Below, one piece after another: positions 29,895-37,226 of a stretch of DNA of 64,000 nucleotides; within the stretch, counting starts at the first letter, position 1; every line of letters begins with the position of its first letter. This DNA comes from Pseudomonas silvicola (GTDB lineage: Bacteria > Pseudomonadota > Gammaproteobacteria > Pseudomonadales > Pseudomonadaceae): the NCBI RefSeq assembly GCF_026651855.1, contig NZ_CP093280.1:6160501-6224500 (forward strand), read 5' to 3'. Under the pieces are notes generated by a model. That model was not told the DNA's origin and searched no databases. It saw only the letters and a program-made list of their open reading frames with translations. A program made the position numbers and the translations under genes.

Positions 29895-31438
29895 GGTGCG
29901 GGGCCCTCCTTGTACACCGACCAGTACTCGACCAGCGGCGGTGCACTGTTGAGCGCCAGGCCCTGCACTTGGGAACGCTTGAACAGGATGAGGTTGTTGC
30001 TGAACAGGTACACCGCCGGCACCCGCGCCATCAGCTGCTGCTGCAGCTGACTGTACAGTTGCTTGCGCAGGCTGGCGTCGGCAACGCTGCGGGCCTGCAC
30101 GATCAGGTCATCCAGCGCCGGGTCGGGCGGCATGCGAAATGTCATGGCCGAGCGCGCCAGTTTCGACAGGTAGCCCTGGGTAATATGGGCATCGGGGTCG
30201 TTGTACCAGGGCTGGCGACCGTCCAGCGCGATATCGAAATGACCGGCCACGTGACGGGCGCGCAACAGCGAGAACTCGCTCTGCTCGATGCGCACGTCAA
30301 TGCCCACTTCAGCGAAGTTGGCCTGCAGGAAGGTGGCCACGCTGGTCCACATCGCGCCCTGGAAACCATACAGGGTCAACTTCAGCCTGCCTGGCGGGTA
30401 ACCCGCTTCGGCCAGCAGTTGCCGGGCCTTGTCCGGGTCATGGTGAAAGGCCGTGGCCTGCATGGCTGGGTCGAACGCCCAACTGGCCGTGGGCAGCGGC
30501 CCGTACACACGCTCCACGACACCACCGAGAATGCCATTGACCAGGCCGTCGTAGTCCACCGCCCAGGCCATGGCCTGACGCACCCGCAGGTCGTGCACGG
30601 GGCTGTCAGGGTTGTCGTTGTTGAAGTCCAGTTGGCGGATGATCTGGCTGCGCGCCTGCACGACCTGCACTTTGTGGTCTTCGGCGAAAGCCTGGATGTC
30701 ATCCGTGGGAATGGTGGCGAGTTGGCTGATGGGTGGGCTGACATCGACCCCGCCGTAGCGCAATTCCAGGCGTCGGGTGGAGGCATCGGGAATGACCCGG
30801 TAGACGAGCCGCTGCAAGCGCGCAGGGCCGCGGAAATAGTCGTCGTTACGTTCCAGGATCAACTCGTTGTCCGGGCTGTAGCGGCGCAGCCGAAAGGCCC
30901 CGGTCCCGCTGGGCTGCTGGCCCGGACGCAGGCCGGCGACCTTGACGATCGCCGCCTGGGGCTGGGCCAGCAGCGCCGCGAAGGTGGGCATGGGTTCAGC
31001 CAGGTCAATGCGCAGGGTCAGCGGGCCGGTCACCTCGATACGCTCGATGGCCCTGAAGCTGGCGGCCAGGAACGGGTTGAGCCGCGCGGCCCGGTTCAGA
31101 GACTGTTGCACCGCCTGTGCGTCCAGCGCCGTGCCGTCCTGAAACCGCACGCCGGGGCGCAGGGTCAGGCTCAGTTGACGGCCATCGGCGCTCAGCGCCC
31201 ACTGGCTGGCCAGCCGGCCTTCCAAATGATCGAACGCCGGCGGCGCCCACGCCAGCAGAGTATCGAACAGGTTGAGGATGACTTCACTGCCCACCGGTTC
31301 CGCCTTGTTGGTGGCCGGATCCAGCCCCACCGGGTCGGAGGGAACCGCTACTACCAGAGTCTGCAGTTGCGCCTCATCGTCCGGGGCATGGCAGGAGGCC
31401 AGCCACAGCAAGGCAAGAAATAACGCTAGACGGCGCAC
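29891..31438 (-). CDS. Peptide-binding lipoprotein of ABC importer
   Basis: This is a 515-residue family 5 solute-binding protein. It has a lipoprotein signal (LALFLALLWLASC, lipobox LASC), so it is anchored in a membrane and faces the periplasm. Body motifs include SDPVGLDPATNKAEPVGSEV and RPGVRFQDGTALDAQAV. The start is GTG 31438, with GAGG about 9 bases upstream. It is the first gene of the minus-strand operon (binding protein, DppB, DppC, signal-less binding protein, VOC, NTPase-SUMF1). A palindrome like that at gntR lies 22 bases upstream. Confidence 0.93.
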   Translation of the reverse strand: MRRLALFLALLWLASCHAPDDEAQLQTLVVAVPSDPVGLDPATNKAEPVGSEVILNLFDTLLAWAPPAFDHLEGRLASQWALSADGRQLSLTLRPGVRFQDGTALDAQAVQQSLNRAARLNPFLAASFRAIERIEVTGPLTLRIDLAEPMPTFAALLAQPQAAIVKVAGLRPGQQPSGTGAFRLRRYSPDNELILERNDDYFRGPARLQRLVYRVIPDASTRRLELRYGGVDVSPPISQLATIPTDDIQAFAEDHKVQVVQARSQIIRQLDFNNDNPDSPVHDLRVRQAMAWAVDYDGLVNGILGGVVERVYGPLPTASWAFDPAMQATAFHHDPDKARQLLAEAGYPPGRLKLTLYGFQGAMWTSVATFLQANFAEVGIDVRIEQSEFSLLRARHVAGHFDIALDGRQPWYNDPDAHITQGYLSKLARSAMTFRMPPDPALDDLIVQARSVADASLRKQLYSQLQQQLMARVPAVYLFSNNLILFKRSQVQGLALNSAPPLVEYWSVYKEGPAP

Positions 31439-31459
31439 GCAGAGAACCTCGGGAGGCGT

Positions 31460-31479
31460 GATATTCCTTGTAATATATC
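31460..31479. promoter_or_regulatory. Candidate GntR operator upstream of peptide importer
   Basis: GATATTCCTTGTAATATATC is an imperfect palindrome that matches 17 of 20 bases of the minus-strand reading of the palindrome just upstream of gntR (16974-17007). In both places it ends about 20 bases from the start codon. This suggests that the GntR protein coordinates both transcription units. Surrounding AT-rich DNA (31460-31550) is the likely promoter region. Confidence 0.55.
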
Positions 31480-31555
31480 AGTGGGTATGGGTGAAGGTTA
31501 AAGAGCAATAAGTGCTTAAGTTATAACGGAAATGTTTTTGGAGGGGGGATGCATG

Positions 31556-33238
31556 GCTTGATGGTTCTGGCGCCCTTGAGACCGTGCGCCGCCCGCGCGG
31601 CGCTTCGCGAGCAAGGGCGCCAGAAGAATCAAGCCATTCACCTATCAGCCCCAACCCGGGTGTAAGACAGGCCCATCGGAGGTTCTTCGATATTCCTCGC
31701 TGGGGATTGCATCAGGGCGTCCATGCGCCAGGCGATGGTGTTGTAGGGTTCTTGAGATCGAGCGCCGCCCGCGCGGCGCTTCGCGAGCAAGCTCTGCTCC
31801 CACATCTGTTTCGGGCCAATTTTGCCTGTGAGATCACCGCGACCGCCTTGTTGGCCCCCACCCAGATCTGCAGTGAACCAACAAAGCGGACTAGGTGATG
31901 CCACTGGCATAACTGGCCCGAAAACAGATGTGGGAGCGAGGGGGGCGCCGAGCCCTTGCTCGCGAACGCGCCGCGCGGGCGGCGCTCGGTCTCAAGGGCG
32001 CTAGAAGAATCAAGCCATGCACCTATCAGCCCCGACCCGGTTGCAAGACAGGCCAATCGGGGATTCTTCGATATTCCTCGCCGGGGATTGCATCAGGGCC
32101 TCCATGCGCCAGGCGATGGTGTTGTAGGGTTCTTGAGATCGAGCGCCGCCCGCGCGGCGCTTCGCGAGCAAGGGCGCCAGAAGAATCAAGCCATGCACCT
32201 ATCCGCCCCGACCCGGTTGCAAGACAGGCCAATCGGGGATTCTTCGATATTCCTCGCCGGGGATTGCATCAGGGCCTCCATGCGCCTGGCGATGGTGTTT
32301 TAGGGTTCTTGAGATCGCGCGCCGCCCGCGCGGCGCTTCGCGAGCAAGGGCGCCAGAAGAATCAAGCCATGCACCTATCAGCCCCGACCCGGTTGCAAGA
32401 CAGGCCAATCGGGGATTCTTCGATATTCCTCGCCGGGGATTGCATCAGGGCCTCCATGCGCCAGGCGATGGTGTTGTAGGGTTCTTGAGATCGAGCGCCG
32501 CCCGCGCGGCGCTTCGCGAGCAAGGGCGCCAGAAGAATCAAGCCATTCACCTATCAGCCCCAACCCGGGTGTAAGACAGGCCCATCGGAGGTTCTTCGAT
32601 ATTCCTCGCCGGGGATTGCATCAGGGCGTCCATGCGCCAGGCGATGGTGTTGTAGGGTTCTTGAGATCGAGCGCCGCCCGCGCGGCGCTTCGCGAGCAAG
32701 GGCGCCAGAAGAATCAAGCCATTCACCTATCAGCCCCAACCCGGGTGTAAGACAGGCCCATCGGAGGTTCTTCGATATTCCTCGCCGGGGATTGCATCAG
32801 GGCGTCCATGCGCCAGGCGATGGTGTTGTAGGGTTCTTGAGATCGAGCGCCGCCCGCGCGGCGCTTCGCGAGCAAGGGCGCTAGAAGAATCAAGCCATGC
32901 ACCTATCAGCCCCGACCCGGTTGCAAGACAGGCCAATCGGGGATTCTTCGATATTCCTCGCCGGGGATTGCATCAGGGCCTCCATGCGCCAGGCGATGGT
33001 GTTGTAGGGTTCTTGAGATCGAGCGCCGCCCGCGCGGCGCTTCCCGGCCAAGGCCGGTCCCACATCTGTTTCGGGCCAGTTATGCCTGTGAGATCACCGC
33101 GACCGCCTTATTGGCCCCCCACAGAGCTGCAGTGAACCAACAAAGCGGACCAGGTGATCTCACAGGCATAACTGGCCCGAAACAGATGTGGGACCGGGTT
33201 TACCCGGGAAGCGCCGCGCGGGCGGCGCTCGATCTGAA
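31556..33238. repeat. 176-bp tandem array with palindromic arms
   Basis: About 1.7 kb without genes. A core unit, recognised by CGATATTCCTCG, occurs seven times, at 31688, 32069, 32245, 32421, 32597, 32773 and 32949. The last six are exactly 176 bases apart. Each unit holds a GC hairpin (GAGCGCCGCCCGCGCGGCGC). Between the first and second core copies, and after the last, lie long palindromes (about 31794-31941 and 33029-33236) with arms containing CATCTGTTTCGGGCCA and its complement. Core and arms are related to the 449-bp inserted element at 62700-63148. The short open frames here are repeat artefacts. Confidence 0.95.
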
Positions 33239-33285
33239 GAGCAACACAACACCATCGCCCAACACCATCGCCCAACACCCAAGCC

Positions 33286-34692
33286 CTACACCGAAGCAGC
33301 CCGCAGCGCCCCCGCCCGCAGCAACCACCGCTGCCCTACCCACGACACCAGCATGGCCACCGCCAGGGCAACCATCACCGCCTGGTAGCCCTGCAACAAA
33401 GCCCCCGGCTCCGCCACCTGGGCGGGACCTGTGTAGTGGTGCAACAGGCTGACGCCCAACGCCAGGCCCAGGCCACCCCCCACGTTGTGCAAGGTCATCA
33501 GCGACCCTACCGCCACCGAACCGAACTGCTCGGGCACGGAGCTCACACCCAGTACGGTCGAAGGCCCCAGCAGGCACGCCCAGCCCAGGCCCATCACCGC
33601 GAACGCCGCCAGCACGTAGGCCAGCGAGGTGTCGGCGCTGAAGGCGATCTGCAACAAGGCCGACCCGGCGAACAGCAGCAGGCCGGTCTGGATCAACACC
33701 GCCGGGCCCTTGCGGTCGACCAGGCGGCCGACCCACGGCGACAGCAGCGCCACGCCCAGCGTGGTGGGCAATAGCAGCAGGCCGCTGGCCTGGGTGTCGG
33801 CACCGCGCACCTGGGTCAGGTACAACGGCATGACGAAAAACGCCACGCAGTAAAACACCGCCAAGGTGAAGCTGGCCGCCACGGCTGCCACAAAGCGCCG
33901 GTTGACGAACAGGTGCAAGTTGATCACCGGCGAAGCCACACGCAGTTCTACCCACACGAACAGCCCCAGCACCACCACTGCCACCGCCAGCAGCCCCAGG
34001 CTCAGGGGCGACCCCCAGCCCCAGTTGCCGCCCTGCACGATCAGCAGCACCAGGCTGGGCAAGCCAATCAGCAGCAAGGCCGCACCGGCCCAGTCCAGCC
34101 GGGCGTCCTGCTCAGCGGCACGGGACTCGTCGACGTTGAGGGCGATCACCAGCAGGCTGAGCAACACGAACGGCACGTTGATGAGGAAAATCCACGGCCA
34201 GCCGAACGCCTGGGTCAGCACGCCGCCCAGTACCGGCCCTACGGCCAGGCCCACGCCGTTGAAACCAAACAGCACCCCGAAGGCCTTGCCCTGTTCCTGT
34301 GGCGCGAAGGCCTGGGCGACGATGGCCCCCGATGCCGTGTACAGCACCGCGCACGCCAGGCCCTGGGCCACGCGTGCGGCGATCAGCAGCCATGCCCCCG
34401 AGGCCAGCCCCGCCACCAGCGAAGCCAGCCCGAACACCACCAGCCCCAAGGACAGCACACGCTTGCGGCCATGCAGGTCGGCCAAGCGGCCCACCAGTAC
34501 CATGAAACTGGACATGGCCAGCAGGAAGGCGTTGATCACCCATTGCAGGGTATCGACCGACACGTCCAAATGCGCTTGCAGCGCCGGCAGCGCGGTGTTG
34601 ACGATGGTGAAATCCACGCACCCCAGGAAGCTGGCGATGCTCACACCCGCCAGCGCCCACCACTTGCGGTGCTCGTTTGTTGAATGACTCAT
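33286..34692 (-). CDS. MFS drug/metabolite exporter (DHA2, 14-helix type)
   Basis: This 468-residue exporter has about 14 hydrophobic helices. DHA2-type features are FLGCVDFTIVNTALPALQAHL, LVGRLADLHGRKRV and PVLGGVL. It is the last gene of the operon with the cyclodipeptide synthase (46 bases upstream) and the oxygenase, and so is probably the exporter or self-resistance pump for their product. The start ATG 34692 has GGAGT-like bases about 8 upstream (GCCTGGAGTCAACC). Confidence 0.93.
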   Translation of the reverse strand: MSHSTNEHRKWWALAGVSIASFLGCVDFTIVNTALPALQAHLDVSVDTLQWVINAFLLAMSSFMVLVGRLADLHGRKRVLSLGLVVFGLASLVAGLASGAWLLIAARVAQGLACAVLYTASGAIVAQAFAPQEQGKAFGVLFGFNGVGLAVGPVLGGVLTQAFGWPWIFLINVPFVLLSLLVIALNVDESRAAEQDARLDWAGAALLLIGLPSLVLLIVQGGNWGWGSPLSLGLLAVAVVVLGLFVWVELRVASPVINLHLFVNRRFVAAVAASFTLAVFYCVAFFVMPLYLTQVRGADTQASGLLLLPTTLGVALLSPWVGRLVDRKGPAVLIQTGLLLFAGSALLQIAFSADTSLAYVLAAFAVMGLGWACLLGPSTVLGVSSVPEQFGSVAVGSLMTLHNVGGGLGLALGVSLLHHYTGPAQVAEPGALLQGYQAVMVALAVAMLVSWVGQRWLLRAGALRAASV

Positions 34693-34738
34693 GGTTGACT
34701 CCAGGCAAGGTCGGGGCGGCCTGCCGCCCCGACGCTAT

Positions 34739-35476
34739 TCAAATGGCAAACGCGGCAGTGGCCCAGATCGGCCGGCCCACCGCGGGCACTGGCTGGTCAA
34801 CGACGGCAGCGCGTTTCTTGAATTTCAACGACAGCCAGTGGCCATGCGCCGGGTGGTGCGGTTCGACGAACAACTGCCGCGTGGCCGCCATCGCGCGGGT
34901 CATGGGCTGGGGGTAGACGACGAAGTCGATGCCCTGGGACGCCCACAGCGGCATGATGATCGGGCATTCCTCGATCAGGTAGTTCAAGCAGCGAAACCGG
35001 GCCTCTTCAAGGTCAGCCTCGGGGTCGCGCTTGTGCAGGCGGTCGAGGAACAGGCCAATGGTGCCGTTGACCTCGGCGCGGTAATCGCGGTTGTTCTCGT
35101 ACTCGAACTGCACCCGGTCCAGCAGCGGCCGGTAACCGGGGTCGAGCAGGCACTCCTCCCAGCGCAGAATCCTGGTCACGGTGGCCAAGCGGTTGATTGC
35201 CCCCTGGTTGCGTTCCAGCCACTGTTCGCCCGAGGCGGCGCTGACCTTGTACACCTCCTCGTAACTGTAATTGCTGAGGTTATGGCGCTGCAGGATATCG
35301 GCCACTGCGATGGTGCAGGAGGCAAAGCCCTGGCGGTTGACCAGGTCGATGGTGGCTTCGAACTTGCCACCCTCGTGGTAGTCCTGGCCGACGCTGATCA
35401 GCAACAGGGCGTGCTTGCCCCGGTAGTCATGGGAAAGGTCCGTCTCGAAGGCCGCTTTATAAGTAGCGCTGCTCAT
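34739..35476 (-). CDS. tRNA-dependent cyclodipeptide synthase (XYP-type)
   Basis: This 245-residue protein would join two amino acids taken from aminoacyl-tRNAs into a cyclic dipeptide (diketopiperazine). Compared from memory with AlbC, the nucleophile serine aligns with S28 in HALLLISVGQDY. The catalytic Tyr/Glu pair aligns with Y166 and E170 in LNYLIEECP, and the second tyrosine with Y188 in VVYPQP. Q31 at the AlbC N40 position and P189 after Y188 place it in the XYP subfamily, not NYH. Length fits the family (about 230-250). It starts 4 bases after the oxygenase gene's stop, so the two are coupled. The product amino acids cannot be read off. Confidence 0.87.
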   Translation of the reverse strand: MSSATYKAAFETDLSHDYRGKHALLLISVGQDYHEGGKFEATIDLVNRQGFASCTIAVADILQRHNLSNYSYEEVYKVSAASGEQWLERNQGAINRLATVTRILRWEECLLDPGYRPLLDRVQFEYENNRDYRAEVNGTIGLFLDRLHKRDPEADLEEARFRCLNYLIEECPIIMPLWASQGIDFVVYPQPMTRAMAATRQLFVEPHHPAHGHWLSLKFKKRAAVVDQPVPAVGRPIWATAAFAI

Positions 35477-35479
35477 GGT

Positions 35480-36256
35480 CTAGCTCCAGAAGATCAGGGG
35501 GGATTGCTCGCCGAAATAACCGATGAAGCTGGACAGGGTTATGCGCGGCGACGTGTGCACGGGGCGTACAGCGTGGATGAAGCGTGGGTTGATGATGATC
35601 AGGTCGCCGTCCTCGGGGCGGGTGGTGAAATCCGCGGGCCGCAGGCGGTCGCGGTCGATGCCGTAATGGCGGTCACTCTTGAGGGCCAGGTATTCGGGGG
35701 CCGTGGGGCGGATGTCCCATACCTCCAGCTCGCCACCCTGCTGGGGCACCTGCAGGTAGATGTTCACCGACAATTGCGCCTGCAGGTTCACCTGCAAGTG
35801 CGCGGGCAGGTTCCACTCCAGCTTGTCGATGTGCGGGCACAGGTCGATGCCCGGCTCCTGGTAGCGACAGACGCCGGTAAAGCATTTCTGCCCGTCCACA
35901 TCCAACAGGTGCGCGCCCCGCGGCCAGGCTTCGTCCAGGCGCAGGCGAAACTCGTCGATAGGCGACACATAGGGTTTGAACGCGTTGCGCACCCGCTGGA
36001 TATTGGCCCGCGCGGCGTCGTGGTAAGCCTGGCGTACCTCGTCGGTCTTGACTTCGGCATAGGCGATACCCAACCGGGTGAACTCCCGTGCATGGCCCAG
36101 GGCACCGCGCTCGGGATGGTCGAACAGCTGCGCGCGGGCCGCCTCCAGGCTCGGCTGGCTGACGAAGCCAGGAATGCGAATGCCATAGACGCGGTGCGCC
36201 AGCAGGTCCTGGATCAGTTGCGGTGCAAGCGCATCGGCGCTGATGGTAGCGAGCAT
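35480..36256 (-). CDS. Fe(II)/2-oxoglutarate-dependent oxygenase
   Basis: This is a 258-residue oxygenase. The iron-binding triad is visible as H142 and D144 (CPHIDKLEW) and H228 (RFIHAVRP), with R238 (SPRITLSS) as the likely 2-oxoglutarate-binding arginine. Ferrous iron and 2-oxoglutarate would drive hydroxylation or desaturation. The cyclodipeptide synthase gene lies 3 bases downstream, so the cyclic dipeptide is the best guess for substrate. The start at ATG 36256 is preceded by AAGGAGGAAGG, a strong ribosome-binding site. Confidence 0.88.
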   Translation of the reverse strand: MLATISADALAPQLIQDLLAHRVYGIRIPGFVSQPSLEAARAQLFDHPERGALGHAREFTRLGIAYAEVKTDEVRQAYHDAARANIQRVRNAFKPYVSPIDEFRLRLDEAWPRGAHLLDVDGQKCFTGVCRYQEPGIDLCPHIDKLEWNLPAHLQVNLQAQLSVNIYLQVPQQGGELEVWDIRPTAPEYLALKSDRHYGIDRDRLRPADFTTRPEDGDLIIINPRFIHAVRPVHTSPRITLSSFIGYFGEQSPLIFWS

Positions 36257-36299
36257 TTACCTTCCTCCTTGGCAGTCGAACAAAGCCCCAATGCCGGGC

Positions 36300-37226
36300 T
36301 CAGTGGTCAAAACGGTTGTCGAAATACGCCGGGGCGTCGACGCGCCGGTTGATGATGTGTTCGTCCAGGTACAGGTCCGCCGCCGCCTGCAACTGGCTGA
36401 TGACCGTAGCGTCGATGGCAATGCGGTGCGGTTTGGATTCCAGCGTGGAGAGCCGGTGAAACTCGGCCGGCAGCCCCGTGTGCGCCGATTGCTGACTGGC
36501 GTAGGCATCGACATTGCGGTTGGCCCACTGGTAGGCGCGGTCGATGCGCCCCAGCAGGTCGGCGATCAGCGCCTGCTTGCTGGCGATGGCCTTGTCGCTG
36601 GCGACGATCAGCACGTTGCCAGCGAACAGCTTCTCGCCGCTGGCGAGCACGCGGGCATGGTCCTGCAACTGCACCATGCTGGTGTAGGGGTCCCAGGTGG
36701 CCCAGGCGTCGGCGCGGCCATTGTCCAGCAGCAGCCGCGACTCCCCTGGCGGCAGGAAAATGAACTGCGCATCGCCGCTGTGCAGCCCGGCCTGACGCAT
36801 GGCCGCCAGCGCCAGGAAGTGGCCGATGGAACCCCGGGTGGTGACGATCCGCTTGCCGGCCAGGTCGGCGATCTGATGCAACGGCGAATCCTGCTTGACC
36901 ACCACCGCGACCATGGTCGGGGTCACCTGCAGCTTGATCACCGCCACGGTGTGAATCGGCGCCTTGGCCGCCACCGCGAAAATGAACGGCGCATCCCCCA
37001 ACGCCCCTACGTCAGCGGCGTCGGCGCCCAGCGCCTCGGCAATCGGCGGCGCGGCCGGGAACGAGGAAAACTCGACGCGGTATGGCAGGTCCTCGAGTTC
37101 ACCCGCCGCTTGCAGCAAGATCTTCAGCGAGTCTTTCTGGCTGCACACCCGCAGTACCTCCTGGCCCTGGGCCGACCCGGCCAGCAACAGCCCGGCCAGC
37201 AGTATCCACCGCCAGACGCGGTTCAA
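36300..37226 (-). CDS. Periplasmic binding protein (SsuA/TauA/NrtA-like)
   Basis: This is a 308-residue binding protein with a signal peptide (MNRVWRWILLAGLLLAGSAQG). It has the type seen in sulfonate, taurine, nitrate and thiamine-precursor uptake (LGDAPFIFAVAAKAPIHTVAV, LAGKRIVTTRGSIGHFLAL, ADAWATWDPYTSMVQ). It starts at TTG 37226, overlapping the TonB receptor stop (TTGA), so the two are co-translated. No ABC permease or ATPase for it is present in the window, which is unusual. It may use components encoded elsewhere or act as a periplasmic carrier or sensor. Confidence 0.88.
   Translation of the reverse strand: MNRVWRWILLAGLLLAGSAQGQEVLRVCSQKDSLKILLQAAGELEDLPYRVEFSSFPAAPPIAEALGADAADVGALGDAPFIFAVAAKAPIHTVAVIKLQVTPTMVAVVVKQDSPLHQIADLAGKRIVTTRGSIGHFLALAAMRQAGLHSGDAQFIFLPPGESRLLLDNGRADAWATWDPYTSMVQLQDHARVLASGEKLFAGNVLIVASDKAIASKQALIADLLGRIDRAYQWANRNVDAYASQQSAHTGLPAEFHRLSTLESKPHRIAIDATVISQLQAAADLYLDEHIINRRVDAPAYFDNRFDH

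Noticed and set aside
31556..33238. A possible CRISPR array, or short repeat genes on the minus strand
   Set aside because: Units are 176 bp, near-identical throughout and without unique spacers, and no cas genes are present. The short frames are copies of the repeat.
34739..35476. Loss of the catalytic serine in the cyclodipeptide synthase (Asp at GQDY)
   Set aside because: Aligning HALLLISVGQDY with AlbC HALIGISAGNSY puts the nucleophile at S28 of ISVG, so it is retained. GQ replaces GN, which is the normal XYP difference.
33286..36256. A bicyclomycin cluster
   Set aside because: Only one 2-oxoglutarate oxygenase is present and no P450. The characterised bicyclomycin pathway needs several.
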